Shown here: in pieces, positions 16,768 to 26,377 of the stretch
Numbering within the stretch: the stretch's first letter is position 1
Layout of the letters: the number at the start of each line of letters is the position of its first letter
NCBI GenBank assembly: GCA_000434615.1
Contig: FR880815.1
Coordinates: 57,736 to 121,735 of the forward strand
Direction of reading: 5' to 3'
Length of the DNA: 64,000 bases
DNA from: Clostridium sp. CAG:510
GTDB taxonomy: Bacteria; Bacillota; Clostridia; Lachnospirales; Lachnospiraceae
Made by a program: the position numbers and the translations under genes
Notes under the pieces: model-generated
What the model saw: the letters and a program-made list of their open reading frames with translations, nothing else
What the model was told of the DNA's origin: nothing
Databases searched by the model: none

Positions 16768-19380
16768 TTATTTTTCATCATCTTCAATGGAATCTTTTTC
16801 GTCGCCCTTGTAAATTTTATCCTCTTCAGAATCTTCTTCTTCATAGAATTCCGTTTCTTCGGAGGCTTCAATGGCATCCTCAATGTTTTCAAACTCTTTG
16901 TCGTCGCTTACGATTTTCTCCCGCACTTTCGCAATCTGTGCAACCTTCACGCCGTCTTTTAAGTTTATTAGCTTCACACCGGAGGTTATACGTCCCAAAG
17001 TGGAAATTTCCTGTACACGAAGCTGGATGATGATGCCCTCCGTGGTAATCATCATAATTTCGTTGTCGTCGTTTACTGCCTTTACGCCCACCACTTCGCC
17101 TGTCTTATCGGTAATCTTATAGCACTTTACACCCTTGCCGCCGCGCTTCTGTACGGTAAACTCATCCATGGGCGTACGTTTGCCGAGACCGTTTTCGGAA
17201 GCAATGAGTAAAGAGTCGCCCTGGGATGCCAGCTGCATGCCTACGATGCAATCGCCGTCGGAAAGGTTCATACCGATAACACCCATGGAGGTACGACCGG
17301 TAGCCCTGACATCGGTTTCTAAGAAACGGATGCACATACCGAACTTGGTAACTAAGAAGATTTCACTGTCCTTATCGGTTACCTTCACTTCAATCAGTTC
17401 ATCGTCTTCCCTTAAATTGATAGCAGCCAGACCGTTCTTGCGGACATTACTGTATTCCATAAGAGGAGTCTTCTTGGCAATACCCTTTTTGGTAATCATA
17501 AAGAGGTTCTTGTTGTCGTCATAGTTGCTGATGGGAATCATGGCGGTAATCTTTTCACCCGGATTTAAATTCAGCAGATTGATAATGGCAACACCTCTTG
17601 CGGTTCTGCCCGCTTCGGGGATTTCATAAGCCTTTAAGCGGTAAACCCTGCCCTGATTGGTAAAGAAATTCAGGTAGTGGTGGGTAGTCGTCATGAGAAG
17701 GTCTTCAATGTAATCCTCATCAATGGTCTGCATACCCTTAATTCCTTTGCCTCCTCTGTTCTGGGCTTTGAAATTGTCCACGGTCATACGCTTGATATAG
17801 CCTAATTTTGTCATGGCAATGACTGTATTTCCTCTGGGAACCAGATCCTCCATGGAAATATCTAATTCGTCATAACCGATTTTACTTCTTCTGTCATCGC
17901 CGTACTTATCGGCAATGGCGGTAATTTCTGTTTTAATAACGCCAAGCAGGATATTTTCATCTCCTAAAATAGCCTTTAATTCGGCAATTCTCTTTACTAA
18001 ATCCGCATGCTCGTTCTCTAACTTTTCTCTTTCCAGACCTGTCAGAGCACGCAGACGCATATCGACGATTGCCTGTGCCTGTGCGTCGCTTAATTCAAAG
18101 CGCTCCATCAATCTTTCCTTGGCAACTTGCGCATTGGCGCTGCTGCGGATAATGGAAATCACTTCATCAATATAATCAAGGGCTTTTAAAAGACCCTGTA
18201 AAATATGGTCTCTTTCTTCTGCCTTGTTCAAATCGTATTTAGTTCTTCTGGTAACAACATCTTCCTGATGCTTTAAGTAATTTTTCAGGATGTCCAGAAG
18301 GTTCATAACCTTTGGCTCATTATTCACAAGCGCCAGCATAATGACACCGAAGGTATCCTGTAACTGGGTGTGCTTGTAGAGAAGGTTTAAGATTACGTTG
18401 GCATTGACATCTCTTCGCAGCTCAATCACTACTCTGACACCCTCACGGTTGGACTCGTCGCGAAGGTCGGTAATGCCGTCGATTTTCTTTAATTTTACAA
18501 GCTCGGCAATCTTCTGGATGAGGTTTGCCTTGTTTACCATGTAAGGAAGCTCGGTTACGATAATCTGGGACTTGCCGTTGGGCAGGGTTTCAATATTGGT
18601 AACCGCACGCACTCTTACCTTGCCTCGGCCGGTACGGTAAGCTTCTTCGCTGCCTCTGGTACCCAAAATCAGACCGCCGGTGGGAAAATCCGGTGCTTTT
18701 ACAATATCCAGCACTTCTTCGATTTCAGTATCTCTGCCTTCTTCCACCCTGTTGTCGATAATTTTTACAACAGCCTTTACCACCTCACGAAGGTTGTGGG
18801 GAGGAATATTGGTAGCCATACCTACGGCAATACCTGTGGTGCCGTTTACTAAAAGATTAGGAAAACGGCTTGGAAGAACAACCGGTTCTTTTTCTGTTTC
18901 ATCGAAGTTCGGGATGAAATCAACGGTATCTTTGTTTATATCCGCAAGCAATTCCATGGAAATTTTGGAAAGGCGGGCCTCTGTGTAACGCATTGCCGCC
19001 GCGCCGTCACCATCCATGGAACCGAAGTTGCCGTGACCGTCTACAAGAGGATAACGGAAGTTCCAGTCCTGCGCCATGTTTACCAATGCACCGTAAATGG
19101 AGCTGTCACCGTGGGGATGATATTTACCCATGGTATCGCCGACGATACGGGCACTCTTACGGTGAGGCTTGTCGGGACCGTTGTTAAGTTCAATCATGGA
19201 ATAAAGCACTCTTCTCTGTACGGGCTTTAATCCGTCTCTTACATCGGGAAGGGCTCTTGCCGCAATAACACTCATGGCATAATCAATATAACAGGTTTCC
19301 ATCGTTTTCTTAAGATCCACTACATGAACCTTGTCAAACTGGTTTCCTTCCTGAATCTGGTCAAAAATATTGTCTTGCAT
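16768..19380 (-). CDS. gyrA: DNA gyrase subunit A
   Basis: An 870-residue subunit that cuts and rejoins DNA in the gyrase A2B2 tetramer. The winged-helix active-site region contains AAMRYTEARL with the catalytic Tyr, and KPVQRRVLYSM upstream. The C-terminal beta-pinwheel has repeated blades and a GyrA-box-like AQNRGGKG; a second related motif is VQKRGGKG. The tail is unusually acidic, with many Glu and Asp over the last 45 residues. The ATG at 19380 follows AGAGGG; the reading can be extended four codons to a TTG. It lies directly downstream of gyrB with a 50-base gap. Confidence 0.97.
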   Translation of the reverse strand: MQDNIFDQIQEGNQFDKVHVVDLKKTMETCYIDYAMSVIAARALPDVRDGLKPVQRRVLYSMIELNNGPDKPHRKSARIVGDTMGKYHPHGDSSIYGALVNMAQDWNFRYPLVDGHGNFGSMDGDGAAAMRYTEARLSKISMELLADINKDTVDFIPNFDETEKEPVVLPSRFPNLLVNGTTGIAVGMATNIPPHNLREVVKAVVKIIDNRVEEGRDTEIEEVLDIVKAPDFPTGGLILGTRGSEEAYRTGRGKVRVRAVTNIETLPNGKSQIIVTELPYMVNKANLIQKIAELVKLKKIDGITDLRDESNREGVRVVIELRRDVNANVILNLLYKHTQLQDTFGVIMLALVNNEPKVMNLLDILKNYLKHQEDVVTRRTKYDLNKAEERDHILQGLLKALDYIDEVISIIRSSANAQVAKERLMERFELSDAQAQAIVDMRLRALTGLEREKLENEHADLVKRIAELKAILGDENILLGVIKTEITAIADKYGDDRRSKIGYDELDISMEDLVPRGNTVIAMTKLGYIKRMTVDNFKAQNRGGKGIKGMQTIDEDYIEDLLMTTTHHYLNFFTNQGRVYRLKAYEIPEAGRTARGVAIINLLNLNPGEKITAMIPISNYDDNKNLFMITKKGIAKKTPLMEYSNVRKNGLAAINLREDDELIEVKVTDKDSEIFLVTKFGMCIRFLETDVRATGRTSMGVIGMNLSDGDCIVGMQLASQGDSLLIASENGLGKRTPMDEFTVQKRGGKGVKCYKITDKTGEVVGVKAVNDDNEIMMITTEGIIIQLRVQEISTLGRITSGVKLINLKDGVKVAQIAKVREKIVSDDKEFENIEDAIEASEETEFYEEEDSEEDKIYKGDEKDSIEDDEK

Positions 19381-19430
19381 ATTCCCTCTCAATCTGCCCT
19401 AATAGGGCTTTATCAGGATACATTTTTCTA

Positions 19431-21524
19431 TCAGATATCCAAATTCTTAACAAACTTTGCGTTCTCTTCAATAAATTCTCTTCGGGGCTCTACCTTGTCG
19501 CCCATAAGGGTGGTAAAGGTAAGGTCGATTTCGGATTCGGTTTCCTCGTCGATATTGACGCGGAGAAGAATTCTTCTTTCCGGGTCCATGGTGGTTTCCC
19601 AGAGCTGCTCCGCATCCATTTCGCCCAGACCTTTGTAACGCTGGATTTTATTGTTCTGGTCACGGCCTACTTCTTCTAAAATTTTGTTCAGTTCTTCATC
19701 ACTGTAGGCATACCATACTTTTTTGTTTTTCTCCAGCTTGTAAAGAGGAGGCTGCGCCAGATAAACATGTCCCTGTTTAATCAGCTCCGGCATGAAACGA
19801 TAAAGGAATGTAAGCAGCAGGGTACTGATATGGGCGCCGTCCACGTCGGCATCGGTCATGATGATGATTTTATGGTAACGAAGCTTGGTAATATCAAAGT
19901 CTTCATGGATGCCCGTACCGAATGCAGTAATCATAGCCTTGATTTCCGCATTGGCATAAATTTTGTCCAGTCTCGCTTTTTCCACGTTCAGAATTTTTCC
20001 TCGAAGGGGAAGAATCGCCTGGGTTGCACGGGCTCTTGCCGTCTTGGCGCTGCCGCCCGCGGAATCTCCTTCGACGATGTAAATTTCGCAGTTCTTCGGG
20101 TCCTTATCGGAGCAGTCCGCTAATTTTCCGGGTAAAGACATACCTTCCAGAGCCGTTTTTCTTCTGGTAAGCTCTCTTGCCTTTCTTGCCGCTTCCCTTG
20201 CTCTCTGCGCCAGAATGGATTTTTCACAGATGGTCTTGGCGATGTTGGGGTTCTGCTCTAAGTAATAAGTAAGCTGTTCGGATACAATATTGTCCACAGC
20301 GGTTCTTGCTTCGGAGTTGCCGAGCTTCTGCTTGGTCTGACCTTCAAACTGAGGCTCCTCAATCTTGACACTGATAATTGCCGTCAGACCTTCTCTGATA
20401 TCTTCACCGGAAAGATTCGCTTCACTATCCTTCAAAAGCTTGGCGTTTCTGGCATAATCATTGAAGGTTTTGGTGATGGCATTCCTAAAGCCCTGTAAAT
20501 GGGTACCTCCCTCCGGAGTATTGATGTTATTTACGAAGCTGTATACGGACTCGGTATAAGAGTCATTGTGCTGGAAAGCAACTTCCACGTACACATTGTT
20601 CTTGGTGCCTTCAAAATAGAGCACGTTTTCATAAAGAGCTTCTTTGCTTCTGTTCAAGTAAGTGACAAATTCCTTGATACCGCCTTCGTAATAGAACTCC
20701 ATCACACGCTCTTTTTTATTTTTTAATTCTTCTTTTTCTTCTTCTCTTTCCTTTTCGTCATCGGGGAAAACTTCCATATTTTCACTGTCTTCATTTTCCC
20801 TGTCTTCATAAGCTCTTTCCAGAAGTGTCTGGATTTGGGCATTTTCATGAGTATCATCCTCTACGCGGGTGTCCCTTAAAATGATACGCAGACCTTTGGT
20901 AAGGAAAGCCATTTCACGAAGTCTTGTCTTTAAAACATCAAAATCATAAACGGTGGTTTCCTGGAAAATAGTAGCATCCGGCTTAAAGGTAACCTTTGTG
21001 CCGGTCTTTTCTATATCACAGGTACCAATCTGCTTCAACGGATAGCAGGTATGGCCTTTTTCATAACGCTGCTTATAAACCTTGCCTTCCTGACAGATTT
21101 CTACTTCCAGCCAGTCAGATAAAGCATTAACAACGGATGCTCCCACGCCGTGCAGACCGCCGGAAACCTTGTATCCTCCACCGCCGAATTTACCTCCCGC
21201 ATGCAGAATGGTAAATACCACTTCCACCGCCGCAATACCGGCTTTATGATTGATACCGACGGGAATACCGCGGCCGTTATCGATAACCGTAATGGAATTG
21301 TCCGGATTGATGGTGACTTCAATGGTATCACAATAACCTGCAAGAGCTTCATCCACCGCATTGTCCACGATTTCATAAACAAGGTGATGCAGACCTCTTG
21401 AAGAGGTGGAACCAATATACATACCCGGTCTTTTTCTTACAGCTTCCAATCCTTCCAAAATCTGAATCTGGTCGGCGCCATATTCATTTTCCACTGCTGT
21501 ATTGTTTAAGACTTCCTCACTCAT
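19431..21524 (-). CDS. gyrB: DNA gyrase subunit B
   Basis: A 697-residue ATPase subunit of gyrase. The GHKL ATP site is clear (EIVDNAVDEALAG, NGRGIPVG, GGLHGVGASVVNAL), followed by the transducer and the TOPRIM domain (EGDSAGGSAK, DADVDGAH) and the C-terminal GLGEMD segment. It is about 55 residues longer than the usual Firmicute GyrB. The extra length is a highly charged, Glu-rich insert at about residues 221-274, between LRIILRD and EFYYEGGIKEF in the transducer region. A GGAGGATAA ribosome site precedes the ATG. It is in the dnaA-dnaN-S4-recF-gyrB-gyrA series. Confidence 0.97.
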   Translation of the reverse strand: MSEEVLNNTAVENEYGADQIQILEGLEAVRKRPGMYIGSTSSRGLHHLVYEIVDNAVDEALAGYCDTIEVTINPDNSITVIDNGRGIPVGINHKAGIAAVEVVFTILHAGGKFGGGGYKVSGGLHGVGASVVNALSDWLEVEICQEGKVYKQRYEKGHTCYPLKQIGTCDIEKTGTKVTFKPDATIFQETTVYDFDVLKTRLREMAFLTKGLRIILRDTRVEDDTHENAQIQTLLERAYEDRENEDSENMEVFPDDEKEREEEKEELKNKKERVMEFYYEGGIKEFVTYLNRSKEALYENVLYFEGTKNNVYVEVAFQHNDSYTESVYSFVNNINTPEGGTHLQGFRNAITKTFNDYARNAKLLKDSEANLSGEDIREGLTAIISVKIEEPQFEGQTKQKLGNSEARTAVDNIVSEQLTYYLEQNPNIAKTICEKSILAQRAREAARKARELTRRKTALEGMSLPGKLADCSDKDPKNCEIYIVEGDSAGGSAKTARARATQAILPLRGKILNVEKARLDKIYANAEIKAMITAFGTGIHEDFDITKLRYHKIIIMTDADVDGAHISTLLLTFLYRFMPELIKQGHVYLAQPPLYKLEKNKKVWYAYSDEELNKILEEVGRDQNNKIQRYKGLGEMDAEQLWETTMDPERRILLRVNIDEETESEIDLTFTTLMGDKVEPRREFIEENAKFVKNLDI

Positions 21525-21567
21525 TTATCCTCCAATCCGCCGCCGAAGGCGGCTGCCGCTCCAAAAT

Positions 21568-22653
21568 TTAATTTTCTGAAGTAACAACTCCGTTTGAAAC
21601 CTTGAAAATCTTATTCATTTCCACTCTGTTATTGACAAACTCCTCAAGACCCGTACAGGTAATAATGGTCTGGATGTCTCCGATACCGTTTAAGAGGAAA
21701 TTCTGCCTGTTGCTGTCAAGCTCGGACAACACATCATCCAGTAAAAGGATGGGCGTATCCTTTGTAATCTTTTTTATCAGCTCTATTTCCGATAATTTCA
21801 GGGAAAGAGCCGCCGTTCTCTGCTGTCCCTGGGAACCGAATCTGCGGATATCAATACCGTTTGCATAAAACGAAAAGTCATCTCTGTGAGGACCTACCGT
21901 GGTCTGCTTTAACTTGATGTCCTTATCCTGAGCCGCCCGCAGGGCCGCCTCAAAATTTTCAATCTCCACATCCGGTTCATATACAATTTTAAGCTCTTCC
22001 TTATCACCGGAAAGCCTCTTATGTATGTTATAAATAATTTCGTTTAACTGATCCACAAATACTTTTCTTCTTTCGATGATTTTGCTGCCGAAAGAAACAA
22101 GCTGGGAGTCCCATATCATTAGGGTATCCTTCAAATCCGGGCGGAAATATAAATCCTTTAACAGCTTATTGCGCTGATTGGCAATCTTATTATAATGATT
22201 CAAATTGTAAAGATAAAAGCTGTCCAGCTGGCACAGTTCCATATCCACAAATCTTCTTCTCTCCGCAGGACCGTTTTTTATGATACTCAGATCCTCCGGT
22301 GAGAAAAACACAACATTGCAAAGCCCAAGCAAATCTGCCGCTTTTTTTATCTTTGTACCGTCAATGGCAATTCCCTTGGATTTATTCTTGCGGAGGTGCA
22401 TATCCACTCTGGTTTCCACACCCTCTTTTTCCAGGTAGGTGCGGATATGCGCTTCCTCTTTATTAAAATTTACAATCTCTTTGTCTTTGCTGCTTTTATG
22501 AGATTTTGTAGTGGCTGCTACATAAATGGACTCCAGAATATTGGTCTTTCCCTGCGCATTGTCTCCGTAAAGGATATTGGTTCCCTTATCAAACTGAATA
22601 TCAAGAAATTCATAATTTCTGTAATCCGCCAGTTCCAGTCTCTTAATAATCAA
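21568..22653 (-). CDS. recF: DNA replication and repair protein RecF
   Basis: A 361-residue SMC-like ATPase that helps load RecA at gapped DNA. Walker A is YGDNAQGKTN at residues 29-38, the signature motif is GSQGQQRTAALSLKL, and Walker B is PILLLDDVLSELD. The best start is a TTG at 22653 with AAAGGA eight bases upstream; no ATG is available nearby. The gene follows the S4-domain gene by five bases, the usual arrangement near oriC in Firmicutes. Confidence 0.96.
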   Translation of the reverse strand: MIIKRLELADYRNYEFLDIQFDKGTNILYGDNAQGKTNILESIYVAATTKSHKSSKDKEIVNFNKEEAHIRTYLEKEGVETRVDMHLRKNKSKGIAIDGTKIKKAADLLGLCNVVFFSPEDLSIIKNGPAERRRFVDMELCQLDSFYLYNLNHYNKIANQRNKLLKDLYFRPDLKDTLMIWDSQLVSFGSKIIERRKVFVDQLNEIIYNIHKRLSGDKEELKIVYEPDVEIENFEAALRAAQDKDIKLKQTTVGPHRDDFSFYANGIDIRRFGSQGQQRTAALSLKLSEIELIKKITKDTPILLLDDVLSELDSNRQNFLLNGIGDIQTIITCTGLEEFVNNRVEMNKIFKVSNGVVTSEN

Positions 22654-22658
22654 AGTCT

Positions 22659-22871
22659 TTATCCTTTACTAATTTTAATCTGTTTTCCTTCAAATTCGAC
22701 GATATCCCCGTCGTAAAGCTTTCTGCCGCGGCGTTCATCAACTTCGCCGTTTACTTTTACAAGACCGTCCTGTATGGCAAACTTGGCATCCACGCCGGAC
22801 TCACATAAATTTGCCGCTTTCAGAGCCTGTCCCAGCTTAATAAAATCATCTCTTAAATAAAGAGTTTCCAT
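22659..22871 (-). CDS. S4-domain RNA-binding protein (YaaA/RlbA type)
   Basis: A 70-residue protein made almost entirely of an S4 RNA-binding fold (FIKLGQALKAANLCESGVDA then VKVNGEVDERRGRKLYDGD). The family sits between dnaN and recF in most Firmicutes and is linked to ribosome assembly; the precise role is not settled. The ATG at 22871 has AAAGGA upstream; a TTG five codons earlier would place the ribosome site inside the reading frame. Confidence 0.92.
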   Translation of the reverse strand: METLYLRDDFIKLGQALKAANLCESGVDAKFAIQDGLVKVNGEVDERRGRKLYDGDIVEFEGKQIKISKG

Positions 22872-22910
22872 TTTTTTTCCTTTCAAGTCAGCTAAATTGA
22901 TCTTTTAAAT

Positions 22911-24020
22911 TTAGCTGACTGTCGTAAAGTTTACGGGTAAAATCAGATAAATATAGCTCTCGGTTGCATCCTTTATAAAGCAGGGAGCCTTCGGATTTAC
23001 CAGATAAATATCGATTTCTTCATCATCAATGACACGAAGGGCATCGATTAAGAACTTGGGATTGAAACCAATCATCATATCACGGCCGCTCTTTTCAATG
23101 TCGATTTCTTCGTTCATGCTGCCGATGATGGAATTGATTTTTAATTCCATGGAGCCGTCGCCTATGGTAATTATAATGGGCTTTTTATCTCCCTCTTTTA
23201 CCAAAAGGGTAGCTCTGTCAATGCAGCTTAAAAATTCCTTCTTATTAATCCTTACCTTAGTTTCGTAATCGCTGGAAAGCATCTGCTCAATCTTGAAGTA
23301 TTCGCCTTCAATAAGTCTGGAAACCACAACTGTATTTTCAAATTCAAATAAAATATGCTTCTGGGTAAAGAAGATGTTTACATCCTTATCCGCATCTCCG
23401 GGTAAAATCTTGCTGATTTCGTTTAAGGTCTTGCCGGGAACGATAACCTTCTTGGGAGTGTATTCATTCTTTAGATCAATCTTACGGATGGAAATTCTGT
23501 GTCCGTCCAGGGAAACAACCTTCAGTTCGGAACCGTTGATATCAAAGAGTTCACCGGTCATAATCTTGTTGGTGTCGTTGTCCGCAATGGAAAAGATGGT
23601 CTGTCTTACAACTTCTTTTAAGGTGTACTGGGAAATTACCACACAGTCGTTCTTCTCAATGGAAGGAAGATAGGAGAAATCCTCTCCTGATTTGGCAATA
23701 ATCGTAAATTTAGCTTTTTCACAGGTAATAATGGTCTTAAAGCTGTCGTCTGTTTCAATGGTAACATCATTGTCGGGAAGCTTTCTTACAATATCAAGGA
23801 AAATCCTGGCATCCAGGGCAATGGTACCTTTTTCCAGAATATTACCTTCAATTACGGTTTCTATACCTAACTCCATATCATTGGCGGTAAATTTAATAGA
23901 ACCGTCCTTTGCTTCTACCAGAATACATTCTAAAATAGACATGGTAGTTTTATTGGGAACCGCTTTGGAAACAATCTGCAAACCATTTAAAAGACTCTGT
24001 TTGGAACAAATAAACTTCAT
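22911..24020 (-). CDS. dnaN: DNA polymerase III sliding clamp, beta subunit
   Basis: A 369-residue processivity clamp with three repeated domains of about 120 residues. The start MKFICSKQSLLNGLQIVSKAV and the end (a YLILPVNF-type strand) are typical. It encircles DNA as a dimer and holds the replicase and other clamp-binding proteins. GAAGGGAG precedes the ATG. It follows dnaA across a 340-base gap that itself holds DnaA-box-like sequences. Confidence 0.97.
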   Translation of the reverse strand: MKFICSKQSLLNGLQIVSKAVPNKTTMSILECILVEAKDGSIKFTANDMELGIETVIEGNILEKGTIALDARIFLDIVRKLPDNDVTIETDDSFKTIITCEKAKFTIIAKSGEDFSYLPSIEKNDCVVISQYTLKEVVRQTIFSIADNDTNKIMTGELFDINGSELKVVSLDGHRISIRKIDLKNEYTPKKVIVPGKTLNEISKILPGDADKDVNIFFTQKHILFEFENTVVVSRLIEGEYFKIEQMLSSDYETKVRINKKEFLSCIDRATLLVKEGDKKPIIITIGDGSMELKINSIIGSMNEEIDIEKSGRDMMIGFNPKFLIDALRVIDDEEIDIYLVNPKAPCFIKDATESYIYLILPVNFTTVS

Positions 24021-24215
24021 TGTGTATAACTCCCTTCTCTGAAAACAAGTAACTGCAAGCGTGCGCTTTTATAAATAAATATATAAATATTTAAGAGTAT
24101 CCTTAGTAATGGATGTTGATATGTGTAAAACTCTTTTTATTATAGCATTTATAAGGAAAAAATGATAGTACAACATGGTGGAAAAGCCCAAAACAGCATA
24201 TGGATAACTCTGAAC

Positions 24216-24298
24216 TTATTCACACCTTTTCTGAAGCCCTTAAAATGGTCATAAAACTTATTCACATTTCTTTCTTATTTTTACACAGGTTACCCACA
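24216..24298. other. DnaA-box-like sites in the dnaA-dnaN gap
   Basis: TTATTCACA at 24216-24224 and 24258-24266, and TTACCCACA at 24290-24298, match the DnaA box TTATNCACA with at most one change. They occupy the 340-base gap between dnaN and dnaA, so the origin may be bipartite with dnaA in the middle, as in Bacillus subtilis. The rest of 24021-24360 shows nothing else. Confidence 0.65.
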
Positions 24299-24360
24299 GT
24301 ATGACCACTGAAAAAGTGGACAACTTTATGTAAAAAGAAGAGAGGTGTTGATAAATAAAA

Positions 24361-25722
24361 TTAAACCGGACTCAGTTTCTTCTTAATTATATCAATCTTG
24401 TTGTTTAAGTCCTCATCCGTCTTGATGCCGTCGGCAATGGTGTTCACACCGTGGATAATGGTGGTGTGGTCCTTTTTGTTTAATATCTTGGCAATGTTCT
24501 GGTAGGAAAGGTCCGTGTATTCCCTGCACAGATACATGACAATCTGTCTGGTAAGAGCAAGATCGGCGGTTCTCTTCTTGGAAATAATGTCCTCCGGCTT
24601 CACACCGAAATGTTCGGAAACTACATTAATAATAAGCTCCGGTGTAATTTCCTTCTGCTTGTCCGGGGAAATGATGTCCTTTAAGGCTTCTTCCGCAAGC
24701 TCTAAGGAAGGATTTACCTTATTTAATTTGGAGAAAGCAATAATCTTGTTGAAGGCGCCTTCCAGTTCCCGGATATTTGACTTGATGTTGGTTGCAATAT
24801 AGTTGATGATGTCTTCGTCAATCTGCATGGAGCAGTTTTCCGCGTTTTTACGAAGAATAGCCATTCTGGTTTCGTAATCGGGCGGCTGGATATCTGCAAT
24901 CAGTCCCCACTCAAAACGAGAGCGGAAACGTTCATCCAGAGTTTCCATTTCTTTGGGAGGTCTATCGGATGAAAGAACAATCTGTTTGCCGGCAGCATGC
25001 AGGACATTAAAGGTGTGGAAAAATTCTTCCTGTGTACTTTCTTTACCTATAATAAATTGTACGTCATCTACCATCAGCACATCCACGGTACGGTACTTGT
25101 CGCGAAGTTTTGTCATGGCTGCCGCATTACCGCTACGGATGGACTCGATTACTTCGTTGGTAAATTCTTCGGAAGTTACATATAGTACTTTGGTGTCGGA
25201 GTCCTTTTCCAAAAGGAAATGTCCGATGGAATGCATAAGGTGGGTCTTGCCCAGTCCGGCTCCTCCGTAAAGGTAAAGAGGGTTGTATGCTTTTCCGGGA
25301 GATTCCGCTACCGCAAGGCAGGCAGAATGTGCAAACTTGTTGTTGCTTCCTACTACAAAGGTATCGAATTTATATTTGGGATTTAAATTGGCTGCTTCAT
25401 AATTGATATTGTAAACGGGAGAGGGTGTAGTAAACTCTTCCCCTTTTAATAAAGAAGAAACATCTTTTTCAATCACAAATTCTACATTATAAGTATGATC
25501 AAACATCTCCGAGATGGTGACCTGGAACAGGGATTTGTATTTTGAGTTAATATATTCGGACATACCTGCATTGACATCCGGAATAATAATGTAAACCACG
25601 TCTTCCTTGACGCAGCATTCCTTCAGCGGTTTAATCCATGTTTCAAAGGAAACATTGGAAATATTGAATTCGTTCCGCATTTTGTCCGTTATTTCATCCC
25701 ATTTTTCACTAATAAAATCCAT
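24361..25722 (-). CDS. dnaA: Chromosomal replication initiator DnaA
   Basis: A 453-residue AAA+ initiator that binds DnaA boxes and opens oriC. Domain I covers about residues 1-85, a short linker follows, Walker A is GGAGLGKT at 153-160, Walker B is VDVLMVDDVQFI, and the C-terminal domain IV has the DnaA signature (DLALTRQIVMYLCREYTDLS; DHTTIIHG). The gene is flanked by box clusters on both sides, consistent with autoregulation. GGAAAGGCATGG lies upstream of the start, the same leader motif seen before rnpA, mnmG and rsmG. Confidence 0.98.
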   Translation of the reverse strand: MDFISEKWDEITDKMRNEFNISNVSFETWIKPLKECCVKEDVVYIIIPDVNAGMSEYINSKYKSLFQVTISEMFDHTYNVEFVIEKDVSSLLKGEEFTTPSPVYNINYEAANLNPKYKFDTFVVGSNNKFAHSACLAVAESPGKAYNPLYLYGGAGLGKTHLMHSIGHFLLEKDSDTKVLYVTSEEFTNEVIESIRSGNAAAMTKLRDKYRTVDVLMVDDVQFIIGKESTQEEFFHTFNVLHAAGKQIVLSSDRPPKEMETLDERFRSRFEWGLIADIQPPDYETRMAILRKNAENCSMQIDEDIINYIATNIKSNIRELEGAFNKIIAFSKLNKVNPSLELAEEALKDIISPDKQKEITPELIINVVSEHFGVKPEDIISKKRTADLALTRQIVMYLCREYTDLSYQNIAKILNKKDHTTIIHGVNTIADGIKTDEDLNNKIDIIKKKLSPV

Positions 25723-25809
25723 TTTAAAACCATGCCTTTCCGAAACTTTGCCCTATTTACCATAATAATATAAATCATGAAATAATTCAAATGGAAGTTA
25801 TCAGCAAAG

Positions 25810-26070
25810 TTATCCACAATATGTTGATAACTCTGTTTATAAGTCCACTTTGGGGAAAGAATAAAAGGAAAATATGTGTATAACTCCGAAAAATATAATC
25901 ACATATAAAATGCCCTAAAATAAATAAAAAAATAATGTTTTACACACAAGATACACACCGAAAAGTAAAGTTATCCACAAGTTATACACAATATGTGGAT
26001 TTTTTTAGGTAAAAATAAGGTGGATGAAATGCCTGTGGATAACTTTTAAAAATTTTTTTAAATGAAAAAA
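25810..26070. other. oriC: Chromosomal replication origin (oriC), DnaA-box cluster and AT-rich stretch
   Basis: DnaA boxes, exact or nearly so: TTATCCACA 25810-25818, TGTTGATAA 25822-25830, TGTGTATAA 25875-25883, TTATCCACA 25971-25979, TTATACACA 25982-25990, and TGTGGATAA 26034-26042. An AT-rich stretch at 26041-26070 next to the last box is the likely unwinding element. It lies in the 467-base gap between the divergent dnaA and rpmH genes, and gene orientation switches here. Confidence 0.9.
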
Positions 26071-26084
26071 AACCTTGATTTTGC

Positions 26085-26113
26085 TTGACATTGCGCTGTT
26101 TATTAAGTACAAT
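26085..26113 (+). promoter_or_regulatory. Promoter of rpmH-rnpA
   Basis: TTGACA (26085-26090), 17-base spacer, TACAAT (26108-26113). It lies 76 bases before the rpmH start and adjoins the origin. Confidence 0.8.
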
Positions 26114-26189
26114 CAATATGCTATTTTCCAATAAAATGAATATCAGAATACCTTTATATATGAGGTTATGAAAGAGGAGGTGTTAAAGT

Positions 26190-26324
26190 ATGAAGATGAC
26201 ATTTCAGCCTAAGAAGAGATCCAGATCTAAGGTTCATGGATTCAGAGCCAGAATGAGTACTCCCGGCGGAAGAAAGGTTTTGGCAGCAAGACGTGCAAAA
26301 GGAAGACATAAATTATCCGCATAG
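26190..26324 (+). CDS. rpmH: 50S ribosomal protein L34
   Basis: A 44-residue, very basic ribosomal protein of the large subunit, with the typical opening MKMTFQPKKRSRSKVHGF and ending GRHKLSA. Normal length. GAGGAGG lies 10 bases upstream of the ATG. It ends in a TAG that is also the first base of a hairpin before rnpA. Its position divergent from dnaA across oriC is conserved in bacteria. Confidence 0.98.
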   Translation: MKMTFQPKKRSRSKVHGFRARMSTPGGRKVLAARRAKGRHKLSA

Positions 26325-26348
26325 GTCACAGCAATGTGACCTATTTCT
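26322..26348 (+). terminator. Hairpin between rpmH and rnpA (weak terminator or processing site)
   Basis: TAGGTCACA and TGTGACCTA pair perfectly around GCAA, followed by TTTCTCTT. The short T-rich tail suggests partial termination or an RNA-processing point that lets L34 be made in excess over RnpA. Confidence 0.5.
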
Positions 26349-26377
26349 CTTATTAGTGAGAAAGGCATGGTTAAAGA

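Noticed and set aside
16744..16962. Hydrophobic plus-strand reading frame of 72 codons over the end of gyrA
   Set aside because: It is the complement of the Glu- and Asp-rich gyrA tail, which reads as Phe- and Leu-rich on the other strand. There is no ribosome site.
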